Origin: Syntrophomonas sp. DTU018
GTDB taxonomy: Bacteria > Bacillota > Syntrophomonadia > Syntrophomonadales > Syntrophomonadaceae
Direction: 5' to 3'
DNA: 64,000 nucleotides
NCBI GenBank assembly: GCA_001513155.1
Contig: LFSR01000032.1
Location: forward strand, 62,001-126,000
Below the pieces are notes generated by a model. The model was not told the DNA's origin and ran no database searches. It saw nothing but the letters and a program-made list of their open reading frames with translations. Position numbers and translations under genes: made by a program. Of the stretch, positions 8,500-18,115 are shown piece after piece. How positions within the stretch are numbered: position 1 is the first letter of the stretch; every line of letters starts with the position of its first letter.

Positions 8500-9192
8500 T
8501 TAGTCAGCACTTTCAGTCTTAGCCTTTTCCCCGTAAGTCTCCTCATACCAGATAGCATGATGGTGTTGGGCCCAATCGGAGCGGACCGTTCCTTTCCACA
8601 TGCCCCAGAAGGACTCACCGGAACCGGGGTGGAATGAGCCCAGATAAGCATGCATACATACCATAACTGTAGCCAAAACCATAGCTATATCATGGATCGG
8701 ATAAGCAACTCGTACCAGTCCTGCTGGAAAGATAGACGGGAACCACATGATGTAACCGCTGAGCACCAGCAGAATTACGCAGGTCGGGGTGACAATGGAG
8801 TTGCCTTTTTCCCCTCCATTGAACCTGGTTTGGGGCGGCATTTTAACTGGAAAGCCCAGGAATTCTAAAGGGAATAACATAACGAATTTGATGTCATTTA
8901 TACCGAAACGGAGTATATCTTTAATCCAGTTAATTATGCCTTTGAAATCAAAGACTACAAAAAAGAGTATGCTCAGAGTCATTATTACCGCCGATATCCG
9001 GTGAACCAGACCTGCTCCTGCATATCCGCCGAATATGGCTGCCAACCAGTCTACACTGTCTAAAAACAGTACCAATCCGGTAAATAAACAGAGCAGAAAA
9101 GTCACCGTGTGGCTCCAGTGCGTCAGGCGGGCTACAAAATTAAACCGTTCTACGCGTGGAATATCCTCTCGGTATTCAGGAAGTAACTGCAT
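8500..9192 (-). CDS. fdnI: Formate dehydrogenase gamma subunit, cytochrome b
   Basis: Membrane cytochrome b of a formate dehydrogenase-N type complex; it takes electrons from the Fe-S subunit and passes them to the quinone pool. The 230-aa protein shows four hydrophobic segments (about residues 27-50, 60-88, 130-155, 165-190). Conserved His for heme ligation include LTHWSH (first helix), LVHR (second) and the late helix ending VCMHAYLG. Its ATG overlaps the fdnH stop by one base (TAATG). Order alpha-beta-gamma matches FdnGHI. The C-terminal tail is hydrophilic. Confidence 0.9.
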   Translation of the reverse strand: MQLLPEYREDIPRVERFNFVARLTHWSHTVTFLLCLFTGLVLFLDSVDWLAAIFGGYAGAGLVHRISAVIMTLSILFFVVFDFKGIINWIKDILRFGINDIKFVMLFPLEFLGFPVKMPPQTRFNGGEKGNSIVTPTCVILLVLSGYIMWFPSIFPAGLVRVAYPIHDIAMVLATVMVCMHAYLGSFHPGSGESFWGMWKGTVRSDWAQHHHAIWYEETYGEKAKTESAD

Positions 9193-9992
9193 TATTCATG
9201 CCCCCCTTCATCATGCTCACCATGTTTGTTGGCCAAGATACGGGTGGTTACAAAGCTGACAGCAGATCCTGCCAGAGCTATAGGAATCAGCCAGCCAAGG
9301 TAAGGTTGAATCCAATCCTGCCAGAAAGGAATTTGGCCAGGAATCTTAGGATTAACAGGTAAACCAAATTTATCTGGGGTATCAGTCAATACATATATCT
9401 TATTGAGGCCGCCCAACTCCAATTTCCCATAAATGGTAGCCCGGGGGAAGCCATTAGCCCGAAGAAACTTTACACGATCTTCTGCATACTGGAGCAATTC
9501 ATCCCGATCACCAAACATGAGAGCACCTGGAGCACAGGTTGCAGCGCAAGCAGGCTGCAGGCCTTCTTCCACACGATCAGCACACAAGGTGCATTTAGCA
9601 ATTTTATCTTCTCGTTTCCTATATTTGGGTATTTCGAAAGGACAAGCATAGGTGCAGTACTGACACCCAATACATTTATCGGGGTCATGAATAGTGGCAC
9701 CCCAGTCTGTTTTCGTATACGCCCCCCGAGGACAGACTTTCATACAGGCAGGTTCAAAACAGTGCATACATTGATACTTCAAGAAGTTCCATATCACGCC
9801 GTCAACCGGGTCTTCGGTTTCGATCATTTTAACGATGGTGTAGGTATCGCCATTAGTGTCTTTATGAGTCTGATAATTTCCCTGGAAGGGCTCGATTACA
9901 GCTGGCAGCTGGTTCCAGTTCTTACAAGCGACCTGGCAACCGCGGCAGGCTGTACATCTGCTGGTATCATAGAGATTGGTTAAATATGCCAT
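9192..9992 (-). CDS. fdnH: Formate dehydrogenase iron-sulfur (beta) subunit
   Basis: Four-cluster ferredoxin-type subunit carrying electrons from the molybdenum subunit to cytochrome b. Cysteine groups in order: CTACRGCQVACKNWN, CMHCFEPACMKVCP, CIGCQYCTYACP, and CTLCADRVEEGLQPACAATC. A single C-terminal hydrophobic helix (about residues 228-248) would anchor it in the membrane, as in FdnH. Start ATG 9992 follows AAGGAGGG; the longer frame from 10016 begins inside fdnG and ahead of that site. Only two bases separate the fdnG stop and this start. Confidence 0.94.
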   Translation of the reverse strand: MAYLTNLYDTSRCTACRGCQVACKNWNQLPAVIEPFQGNYQTHKDTNGDTYTIVKMIETEDPVDGVIWNFLKYQCMHCFEPACMKVCPRGAYTKTDWGATIHDPDKCIGCQYCTYACPFEIPKYRKREDKIAKCTLCADRVEEGLQPACAATCAPGALMFGDRDELLQYAEDRVKFLRANGFPRATIYGKLELGGLNKIYVLTDTPDKFGLPVNPKIPGQIPFWQDWIQPYLGWLIPIALAGSAVSFVTTRILANKHGEHDEGGHE

Positions 9993-9994
9993 CT

Positions 9995-12900
9995 TTAAGC
10001 CCTCCTTATATCGCACAGAAATGCTTTATACTCGGGACACATAGTATTAGCATCGCCTATGTGCGGGGTCAGCCGGTTGGCAATATCACCAGTTGCATAA
10101 CCTTTGAAGCCGTAATGCCAGAGCAGGCCAATCTGGTGAACAATCTTGCCACCCAGGTTAAAGGGCTTAAAACGTTTGGTAACACAGGCTATTGCCTTAA
10201 TGTCACCGCGGGTAGTGGAAACAATAACCTCATGACCGTTCTTAATACCTTTTTCTTTGGCCAGCTCTTCGCTAAGTTCCACTATCATATCTGGCATAAG
10301 CTCTGCCAACCAGGGCAGGTTGCGGGTTAAAGCACCACTCTGCCAGTGTTCTGTTACTCTGTAAGTAGTGGCTATAATCGGATATTTGTCCGTATTTCCC
10401 TGTTTTTCAGGTTCCCATACCTTGGCTACAGGATTGAGGGGCTGTTTGTTTAATATAGGAGGCATCGGGCTCTCCCAGGGTTCGTAATGCTCTGGGAATG
10501 GACCGTCTTTTAACACACCGTTGGTGGAGAAAATACATCCTTTGCCTTCGGGACGCATAATAAAGGGATCCTTGAAAGCAGGATTATCGGGACCAACGGT
10601 CTTAATGAAGTCAGGTACATCCCATCCTGCCCAGCCTCCTGATGCTTCATCCCACCACACCAGACGGCGGTCATCGTCACCTGGCCAGGGGTTGATTCCG
10701 TCAGGCTGAACTGAACAGCGGTTGTAAACGATACGACGATTCATTGGCCAAGCCCAGCCCCAATTGGGGAATAAGCCTAATCCTGAAGGATCTTCTTTTT
10801 GACGAAGCTGCGGCTTATAAACAAACTGACCATCTTTTAACGTGGTGGCACCACAGTATATCCAGTTACCACAGGCAGTAGAACCGTCATCCTTCAATTG
10901 AGCAAAACCCTCTACAGGAGTACCGTCCGCTACATTATAGCCACACATCTCATTGGCAACTTTAAGGATGTCTGGTTCATGTTCATCATGTCCATCATAA
11001 TCCCAGGTCATATTGACAATAGGTTCATCTTCTGGACGGGTACTGCCGGCATAAAGCTGTTTTATACGCTTGCCAAGCTCATTATATATCCATAAGTCTG
11101 ATCTTGATTCGCCGACCGGATCAGCACCTTTCCAGCGGAACTGCACCCAGCGCCCCGTTTGTGATGCGGTTCCTTCTTTTTCATAGACGGCAGCTGCTGG
11201 CAGGAAGAATACCTCAGTTCCGATGTCTTTAGGAGTATATTTTGGTACATCAGGATTATTAGTAGCTCTTTCCCATCCTTGGTAGGTCCAGAATTCAGCA
11301 GTCTCATTCAGCCATAGATCCATGGAAACCATCCATTTTAGTTTAGTTAAAGCTTCCTGCTCTTTATTGGCATTGGGGCCGCCTACCACTGGATTGGTTC
11401 CGTTTACAAAAAGGCCTTCAATTTCGCCTTTGTGCATGGCCTCAAATAGTGCTATATGGGAATAATTTTTGCTGGCATCACGTTTGGGCAGGTAATGATA
11501 GGCAAAATCATTTTCAGCGTTGGCAGCATCGCCATACCAAGCCTTTAATAGGCTGACCACCCACTTGGAGGAATGAATTCTCCAGCCAGAATAAGGTATG
11601 CCCGCTTTAACCAATTCCCGGAACTCGTTCAGGTTGCTGAAGGGCAGCTTGGCTGCTCCGGGAGTTATTTTGCGGATGAAGGAAATCAAATCTTTGTTGT
11701 CTTCAGTATTAGTTGGTGAATCGATATAACCGGGGATGATGTGGAACAAAAGGGCCATATCGGTTGCACCCTGAACATTATTCTCGCCGCGCAGAGCATT
11801 TATACCTCCGCCGGGACGACCGATGTTTCCTAATAACAGCTGTATAATGGCGAAAGCTTTAACATTCTGACTGCCTACTGTGTGCTGGGTTATACCCATG
11901 GCATAGCAGATGGTACCGGTTTTGTCAGGAGCACCGGTACTGCAGAACAGCTCCAGAACCTGCATATATTTGTTCTTGGGCGCACCGGTAATCTTGCATA
12001 CTGTATCGATATCATAGCGTGAAAAGTGCTTTTTAAGCAGTTGGAATACGCAACGGGGGTGTTGCAGTGTTTCGTCAGTTAAAATTTTGCCGTCGGGGCC
12101 GTACTGATAGTCCCAGGTACCAAAATCATAGGCCCGCTTGGATGCATCATATCCGGAGAATAAACCATCTTCAAAGCTAAACTCGTCTTTTATCAGGAAA
12201 GATGCATTTGTGTAATTGACCAGGTATTCCTTGTGATACAAGTCATTTTCCAAAATATAATTAATCATTCCACCCAGGAAAGCTATATCGGTTCCCGAGC
12301 GTATGGGGCAGTATAGATCCGCTACCGCCGAAGTCCGAGTAAAGCGAGGATCAACATGGATGATCTTGGTCTGACGTTTGGGATCAAACCTTCCCTTCAT
12401 AAGCCATTTCATGCCAATAGGATGGTTTTCAGCCATATTACTGCCCATAATAAGGGCCACATTAGTATTTTTCAGATCAATCATATGATTGGTCATGACC
12501 CCACGACCAAATGCAGGTGACAAACCAGCCACCGTGGAGGAGTGTCAGATACGAGCCTGGGTTTCCAAATATACAACACCCAGGGACCTCATTAATTTGG
12601 ATAACAGGTAGCACTCCTCATTATCCAATCCAGAACCGCCGATAGAAGCAATTTTTTCAGTGCGGTTCACGATCATGCCGTTTTCAGTATGAATAAAACT
12701 TTTATCTCTAGTCTCTTTCACTCGCTCGGCAATAGTCTGCAGCATCCAATCCCAATCTTTTTCCACCCACTTGTCGCTGAAAGGTGCACGATACAGGGGT
12801 TTCTTAACCCGTTTGGGGTTAATAATCTGTTCACCGGTATGAGGATCATAGATCTCTCGGAGGTTAAACATAGCTGCACCCTTGGGACAGGCGCACCCCT

Positions 12901-13156
12901 CATTAATAGGGTTGTCCGGGTCTCCCTGCACACTTAACAACTGTGTCTCTTTGCCTTCGCGATGCTCCGCATAGACAACCAGGCCACAACCTGATGCACA
13001 GTAGGGGCAAATGGTTGGCACCGGGGTTACATTCTTTATGCGTAGCTCTTTAATGGCTGCAGCCGTTGCCTGGGTGTCAAAGCCAAGATCAAGAATGGCA
13101 AAGCTGGCTGCTGTTGCACCGGTTACCTTTAGGAACTGTCTGCGGGTAACCTTCAT
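9995..13156 (-). CDS. fdnG: Formate dehydrogenase alpha subunit, selenocysteine-containing, Tat-exported
   Basis: Catalytic bis-MGD subunit, 1053 aa, oxidising formate to CO2. One in-frame UGA at 12547-12545 (codon 204) splits the gene into two apparent frames. The residues around it, YLETQARI-U-HSSTVAGLSPAFGRG, match the selenocysteine site of FdnG-type enzymes, so it is read as Sec, not a pseudogene. N-terminus: a twin-arginine signal (RR at residues 5-6, then a hydrophobic stretch ending around ATA), so the active site should face outside. Next comes the 4Fe-4S motif CPYCASGCG near residue 50. Later motifs such as MGSNMAENHP, GNIGRPGGGINALRGENNVQGATDM (given in part) and the C-terminal dinucleotide-binding domain are in place. 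Needs selA/B/C/D, which are not in the window. Confidence 0.95.
12516..12547 (-). promoter_or_regulatory. UGA selenocysteine codon and candidate SECIS hairpin in fdnG
   Basis: UGA is at 12547-12545. After 11 bases a small hairpin follows, GGTGG at 12533-12529 pairing with TCACC at 12520-12516 (one G-U), with apical loop bases CUGGUUUG. Bacterial SECIS elements sit about 11 bases after the UGA and have a GGUC/U-type apical loop with an exposed U, which fits. The pairing is short and was folded by eye. Confidence 0.7.
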
Positions 13157-13219
13157 AACACATCACACTCTCCTTTCCCCAAATGATAACATTTCGCAAG
13201 AATTCCCGTAGCAAAATAA

Positions 13220-13303
13220 TAGCACCTTATGGACCCGCAAGCTTGTATACCATGATACATACATGGATACGCAAATAACAATGTGGGCATTCCATAGGTG
13301 CTA
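13220..13303 (-). promoter_or_regulatory. 84-base nested palindrome in the fdnG leader
   Basis: Outer arms TAGCACCTTATGGA (13220-13233) and TCCATAGGTGCTA (13291-13303) are complementary except for one extra T. Inside, CCCGCA pairs with TGTGGG with one G-U or A-C position, and GTATACCATG (13245-13254) pairs with CATGGATAC (13262-13270) with one bulge. The whole can form one long hairpin ending 64 bases before the fdnG start. Candidate regulatory RNA or operator. The remaining part of the 310-base gap (13157-13466) holds the fdnG ribosome site AAAGGAG, a smaller repeat TGGTA/TACCA (13345-13362), and no convincing gene. Confidence 0.5.
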
Positions 13304-13466
13304 AAATTCCCCCCCGAAGAATTCCAACCTACTAAAACCATGTATGGTAAATGAACATACCACATCGTATTTTGTTTTCGACACGAACCTAGAAATTCCT
13401 TGATGCAATATTTAGAAATCGGGGTAATATTACTATTTTTTATACAAGGCATAAAAAGATGGAATA

Positions 13467-15377
13467 TCATTCGGCACTTAAACGAATATGACCACTTCCT
13501 TCCAGATTATAACCACCCAAGGCTGATACTCTTTCAATGAATTCCTGACTTTTAATGGTATTAATCAGGCATTCTACATGCTCAGGCCGGATTATATCGG
13601 GTAAGATACATAACTCATAGTCTTCTTCCACCAAGGGAATAAAGTCCAGGCCTAAAACTCGTGCACTGGCATAGACTCCCATGCCTACATCACAGGAATC
13701 GTTTTGTACAGCAGCAGCTACAGCCAGATGAGTGTATTCTTCGTGGTTGTACCCGTATATATCTTCGGGTTTTAGGTTTTCTTTGGCCAGGAGATAGTCT
13801 AACAACACTCTAGTTCCCGAACCCTTCTGCCGGTTTACGAACCGTACACCGGATCGGGCCAAATCAGTTAACCCTTGGATATTGAGAGGATTACCGGGTT
13901 TGATAATTAGACCCTGTTGCCGTTTAACCAGGGTAAGCAGTTTCCAGTTTATCCCTGACATATAACGTTTAAGATAACTGGTATTGTAGGTGCCAGTCTG
14001 GGGGTCTAGCAGGTGAATACCAGCCATATGGGTTTCCTGGCGCCGCAGAGACATAATTCCCCCCATACTGCCTACATTGCTGGAAATAAGGCGAATACCA
14101 TAATGGCGTTGGAGCAGGTCTGCCAGAACATCAATAGCCAGATCGTGGCTGCCAATGCATACTATGGTGTTATCAATTATTTGGCGGGAGCGATGCAGCC
14201 ATACCTGTACCACTTCCCCTGCCTGAATCCCCTCACTGCCTCGGGGTATGCGAATGAAACCGTCTGATTTTACCAGGCTGGTGGTTACTCCGGCTCCACG
14301 GTTGAGGGGGTAAGCATAATAGCCAGTAGGAAGAGAGGCACAGTTAACGTATACGTATTCGTCGACCCCCATAGGAGAAGGGAGTTTGCGAGCAATCTGA
14401 CAATCCAGCACGTCCTCTTGTGGTTCGGGTATACCCTGTCTGGCAAACAGAGCTGGACGAACAAATAGGTTGAAGACCAGCTGGGCGGATATAGGATAAC
14501 CGGGGACGCCAACAACTGGCTTATTGTCTATAGAGCCTAATATGGCGGGTTTACCGGGTCTTATAGCTATACCATGAATCAATAGCTGCCCTAATTCCTC
14601 AACTATATGGGCAGTGTAATCCTCACGGCCTGCTGAGGAACCCGAACCAATTATCAACATATCACACTGATCTAACATTTCCAAAACTGCTTTTTTGAGG
14701 AGTTCACGATCATCAGCTACAATGGGATGGCGCAGAGGGATAGCCCCCCATTGCCGGCAAAATGCACTTAACATATGGCTGTTGGATTCAACAATAGTTC
14801 CCGGCGCCATGTTATCACTACCGGACTCTACTAATTCGGTACCCGTAGGTATAATAGCTACTACCGGCTGTTTAACCACTTCTACTTCATCTACCCCTGC
14901 TGTAATCAGTGAAGCTAGTTCGTAGGGACCAATACGGGTATAGCTAGGCAGGAGCAAATCCTGGGCTACCATGTCTTCTCCAATGGAGCGAATGTGCTGC
15001 CAGGGCACGGCAGGCTGGATAATACGGGCCCGGTCATTTTCGAAGTTTACATCTTCGATCATAATAACCGCATCATAATCATCCGGTACATAGTCACCGG
15101 TATCAACTTCCATATATTTGTCAATATAAACCGGGGATTTCTCCGTAGCCCCATATGTGTCAGCAGCGCGCACAGCAATACCATCCATAGCAGCTGCCGG
15201 ATAATGGGGGGCAGAACGTTTGGCGTAGACGGCTTGACCAGTAATGCGATTTAAGGCATTATGAACTGGTATGGTTTCAACTTGCGGGGTACAGAAACCC
15301 AGAGAATCAAGATGACTCATCCACCGTTTGCGGGCCTCATCTAGGGGCATGTTTTCTATATAAACTTTTCTTGACAA
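13467..15377 (-). CDS. MoeA-type molybdopterin molybdotransferase fused to a periplasmic-binding-protein-like domain
   Basis: 636 aa. Residues ~1-405 are a MoeA domain: HYPAAAMDGIAVRAADT, DTGDYVPDDYDAVIMIEDV, GSGSSAGREDYT and RPGKPAILG...VVGVPGYPIS, which inserts molybdenum into molybdopterin. Residues ~415-630 form a PBP-like (type 2) domain of the kind found in ModA/LysR effector domains, with VRFVNRQKGSGTRVLLDYLL and CDVGMGVYASA. Such fusions may sense or deliver oxyanion. TTG start 15377 has GGGAGG 8 bases upstream. It lies upstream of fdnG in the same direction, separated by the 310-base leader, and is head-to-head with a second moeA. Confidence 0.88.
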   Translation of the reverse strand: MSRKVYIENMPLDEARKRWMSHLDSLGFCTPQVETIPVHNALNRITGQAVYAKRSAPHYPAAAMDGIAVRAADTYGATEKSPVYIDKYMEVDTGDYVPDDYDAVIMIEDVNFENDRARIIQPAVPWQHIRSIGEDMVAQDLLLPSYTRIGPYELASLITAGVDEVEVVKQPVVAIIPTGTELVESGSDNMAPGTIVESNSHMLSAFCRQWGAIPLRHPIVADDRELLKKAVLEMLDQCDMLIIGSGSSAGREDYTAHIVEELGQLLIHGIAIRPGKPAILGSIDNKPVVGVPGYPISAQLVFNLFVRPALFARQGIPEPQEDVLDCQIARKLPSPMGVDEYVYVNCASLPTGYYAYPLNRGAGVTTSLVKSDGFIRIPRGSEGIQAGEVVQVWLHRSRQIIDNTIVCIGSHDLAIDVLADLLQRHYGIRLISSNVGSMGGIMSLRRQETHMAGIHLLDPQTGTYNTSYLKRYMSGINWKLLTLVKRQQGLIIKPGNPLNIQGLTDLARSGVRFVNRQKGSGTRVLLDYLLAKENLKPEDIYGYNHEEYTHLAVAAAVQNDSCDVGMGVYASARVLGLDFIPLVEEDYELCILPDIIRPEHVECLINTIKSQEFIERVSALGGYNLEGSGHIRLSAE

Positions 15378-15463
15378 TTCCAGTCCTCCCTGCTTTATTT
15401 TCCACTGTTCTTAAGTAAAATCTAGCATATATAAATTTGATGTGCCACTTTTGCTGCTGCTTT

Positions 15464-15491
15464 TTGCCCCCGGTTAATCGTGGTATATAGT
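15464..15491 (+). promoter_or_regulatory. Possible sigma-A promoter for moeA
   Basis: TTGCCC (15464-15469), 16-base spacer, TATAGT (15486-15491), inside an AT-rich run 44 bases before the moeA start. The -35 is a weak match. The 157-base spacer (15378-15534) must hold divergent promoters for both moeA paralogues. Confidence 0.35.
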
Positions 15492-15534
15492 ATATATAAA
15501 AAGGAAGAGTGAAATAGCAGATGAGGTGTTGTAA

Positions 15535-16746
15535 ATGATTGAATTTCTAAAGGTAGTAACGGTTCAAGAGGCTCTCCGGTTAATAGCTGGTGCTTTGCCC
15601 TACCGGGACTGGGAAGTAGTAACACTTCCCTTTGCTCTGGGGCGGGAGTTAGCTGAGCCGGTATACAGTCCGGAACCGATACCTTCATTTCCTCGTTCCA
15701 CCGTGGATGGTTATGCAGTTTGTGCTGCCGATACCTTTGGCTGCAGCGAATCCCTGCCTGCATTTCTGGAGTATCGGGGTGAAATTCAGATAGGAAATAA
15801 ACCGGATTTGGCAATTATGCCCGGGCAATGCTGCTGGATCCCTACTGGGGGAATGCTGCCATCAGGCACTGATGCGGTGGTAATGGTTGAATATACGGAA
15901 CGATTAGGTGATGATACTGTTTTAGTATTCAGACCGGTTGGACCAGGGGAAAATATTATGCACATTGGAGAAGATGCTCCGGAAGGCAGCTTACTGTTGC
16001 ACCAGGGTCACTGGCTTCGTTCTCAGGATCTAGGGTTATTGGCTTCTGCGGGGGTCAAACAGGTGAAGGTTTGGAAGCCATACCGGGTAGGGATTATATC
16101 CACCGGCAATGAAATTGTACCTTTGGATGTATGCCCGCAGCCCGGGCAGGTCAGGGATGTTAACAGCATATCTCTGGCAGCAGCAGTCCAATCAGCTGCT
16201 GCTGTGGCTAAAACCTATTCTATTGTCCCTGATGACTATGACAAGCTGCGTCAGGCTGTGGCGGCAGCCTGTGAGGAAAACGATTGGGTATTGATGTCAG
16301 GGGGCAGCTCGGTAGGAGTAAAGGATATGACCCTGGAAGTATTGATGAGTTTTCCTCATGCCCAGTTGCTGTTTCATGGTGTAGCTGTCAAGCCAGGAAA
16401 GCCTACCTTGGCTGTCAGAATCGGCGACAAACTAGTGGTTGGCTTGCCCGGTCATCCGGTCTCAGCCTTGACCATGTTCGGGGTGATCTGCAGACCATTC
16501 CTGGACTCTAAGCCACCCAGTCAGGTAATCGCTGTTGCAGGGGCTAATATTGCCTCCCAGGCCGGACGGGATGATTATATACCTGTGTCCCTGAAAGATA
16601 TAGATGGGCGGAGGGTAGCCGATCCGTTATTGGGAAAATCGGGTTTAATGACCGTCCTGGCTCAAGCTGACGGGTACATTCATATAGGTTATCAACAGCA
16701 AGGTGTTTTGAGTGGGGAATCAGTGCTGGTAACCAGATTCGATTAG
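15535..16746 (+). CDS. moeA: Molybdopterin molybdenumtransferase MoeA
   Basis: Stand-alone MoeA of 403 aa that ligates molybdate into adenylated molybdopterin. Visible: FPRSTVDGYAVCAADTFG, the MPTGG-like IPTGGMLPSGTDAVVMVE, ISTGNEIV, MSGGSSVGVKDMT, VKPGKPTLAV and VGLPGHPVSAL, in family order. It is divergently transcribed from the MoeA/PBP fusion, so the locus carries two MoeA paralogues, one with and one without a sensor-like extension. In other bacteria such pairs have been assigned to molybdenum versus tungsten insertion, but the sequence here does not settle this. Confidence 0.92.
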   Translation: MIEFLKVVTVQEALRLIAGALPYRDWEVVTLPFALGRELAEPVYSPEPIPSFPRSTVDGYAVCAADTFGCSESLPAFLEYRGEIQIGNKPDLAIMPGQCCWIPTGGMLPSGTDAVVMVEYTERLGDDTVLVFRPVGPGENIMHIGEDAPEGSLLLHQGHWLRSQDLGLLASAGVKQVKVWKPYRVGIISTGNEIVPLDVCPQPGQVRDVNSISLAAAVQSAAAVAKTYSIVPDDYDKLRQAVAAACEENDWVLMSGGSSVGVKDMTLEVLMSFPHAQLLFHGVAVKPGKPTLAVRIGDKLVVGLPGHPVSALTMFGVICRPFLDSKPPSQVIAVAGANIASQAGRDDYIPVSLKDIDGRRVADPLLGKSGLMTVLAQADGYIHIGYQQQGVLSGESVLVTRFD

Positions 16747-16785
16747 GGGGAGGATGCCTTCTGCCAGCTGTTTTCACTGCATGCA

Positions 16786-17910
16786 TCAGGGAAAACCTTT
16801 TATGGACTTGTGATTAAGGAGGAATTCTATATCTTCTATTAGGTCATCCCGCTGCTGATCTATGGAAAGGAAATCCATAGCTTTGACATAGAAATCTTCC
16901 AGACGATCATGATACTGTTTTGCCAGAGCTATCCATTCTATGGCTTCGTTGATCCCATTTTCCAAACGTTCTTTTGCCAGGGCGATTCTTTTGGCATAAG
17001 GGCTAAGAGCATCTTGGGGCAATAGCTGGTCGAAGTCTAACTGCCGTTTGTAGCGCCTTCCTGACAGGTGTTCCGCATAGGCAAATAAATAATCGCTTAC
17101 ATCCAGTAAAGCTCTCCGGTAATCAGGCAAGTATACCATATCTATCTGAGCAGGGTCGAAAGGATTGTGGAATACTTCGGCTCTAACCCCGGTTAACTCG
17201 ATCATGTGGACCAGGTGTTCAATTAAATCCCTGACTCCGCTGCCCGGACTGCCTTTAATAGCATACAGAGCGGTATCAGCCTCCAAAATGTTTTCCACCT
17301 TTAAGATTATGCCGGCGGGAGTAATGGCCCCAGCAAACAGGTGGCGCTCGCCAGCGTCCACCGATGTCTCGGTTCCCTCAAGGAAATCAGCTACAAGGGC
17401 AAGAGTATTGCGAGCGACAACTTTATCAATGCGTATTTTTTTTAGATAAACTGACCACTCCTGCCAAGCCAGATGGGCTTCCGCCAGCCGGTGATAAGCC
17501 TGTTGGAAACAAAAGGATATCTGATCACTGATTTCGATTATCTGTTTGCGATTTTCCGTTAAACTGGTGGGCTGCCAGTACTGACCCAGATTTATGATTT
17601 CATCCACCGCACCAGGGTATCGGGGATCAACCACATGGGGAGCCGTGCCATCCAGAACTGCTGCTTGGTGGTTGCCGATCACGATGCCATCCAGGGAATC
17701 AGGATCTGAGGAACACCAGTGGTATTCAATGTCGTATCCTTGATTTTCAAAGTACTGGCCGATTTTTTTCATGAAATTGGATTTTCCCACTCCAGGCCCG
17801 CCTTTTAAGATATATTTTCTCTTAACGGTGGGTTTGACCAGGTATTGGTAAAATGAATAAAAACCATAACAGGTGTTTCCACCCGGGAAAAAATGACGGG
17901 ATTTACCCAT
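16786..17910 (-). CDS. P-loop ATPase-like protein of unknown function (PRK06851-type)
   Basis: 374 aa, cytoplasmic, no signal or membrane segment. The N-terminal half begins GKSRHFFPGGNT, then KYILKGGPGVGKSNFM (canonical Walker A, about residues 38-52). The C-terminal half repeats the arrangement: RHLFAGAITPAG, then YAIKGSPGSGVRDL, a Walker A in which the key Lys-Ser is replaced by Val-Arg. It therefore looks like an internal duplication with one active and one degenerate nucleotide site. I recognise the family only as a conserved uncharacterised ATPase of sporulating Firmicutes. Start ATG 17910 has GGAGG 8 bases upstream; earlier in-frame starts overlap that site. Transcribed alone, convergent with moeA. 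Confidence 0.7.
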   Translation of the reverse strand: MGKSRHFFPGGNTCYGFYSFYQYLVKPTVKRKYILKGGPGVGKSNFMKKIGQYFENQGYDIEYHWCSSDPDSLDGIVIGNHQAAVLDGTAPHVVDPRYPGAVDEIINLGQYWQPTSLTENRKQIIEISDQISFCFQQAYHRLAEAHLAWQEWSVYLKKIRIDKVVARNTLALVADFLEGTETSVDAGERHLFAGAITPAGIILKVENILEADTALYAIKGSPGSGVRDLIEHLVHMIELTGVRAEVFHNPFDPAQIDMVYLPDYRRALLDVSDYLFAYAEHLSGRRYKRQLDFDQLLPQDALSPYAKRIALAKERLENGINEAIEWIALAKQYHDRLEDFYVKAMDFLSIDQQRDDLIEDIEFLLNHKSIKGFP

Positions 17911-18115
17911 GGCCATCGCCTCCAAATTTTTAGATTGTCGCTGAACTATGTAGCAGGAATTTGTATTATGTAATTATGTATATGAAGTGATTAGTTTTTT
18001 TAGGTATATTTAGGCAATGATCACAGGTATCTTACCGGTGATTATTTTAATATCGGTGGTTGGGTTTAGTGTTGCTTCTAACCAGCTAACTTATTATCTC
18101 AGGAGGAAAAAGTTA

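Noticed and set aside
12532-12547. fdnG as a pseudogene or two separate genes
   Set aside because: The break is a single UGA at the known selenocysteine position, the frame is the same on both sides, and a SECIS-like hairpin follows.
13220-13303. Known molybdenum cofactor riboswitch
   Set aside because: It is a single stacked hairpin; I could not match the multi-branched core of that motif. Listed instead as unexplained.
13153-13470. 105-codon minus-strand frame between the moeA fusion and fdnG
   Set aside because: No ribosome site, composition unlike neighbours (many Cys, Tyr, Met), and it covers the palindromic leader; more likely untranslated.
18017-18115. Separate small membrane protein ahead of recJ
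   Set aside because: The frame runs straight into recJ without a stop, and no ribosome site precedes ATG 18017.
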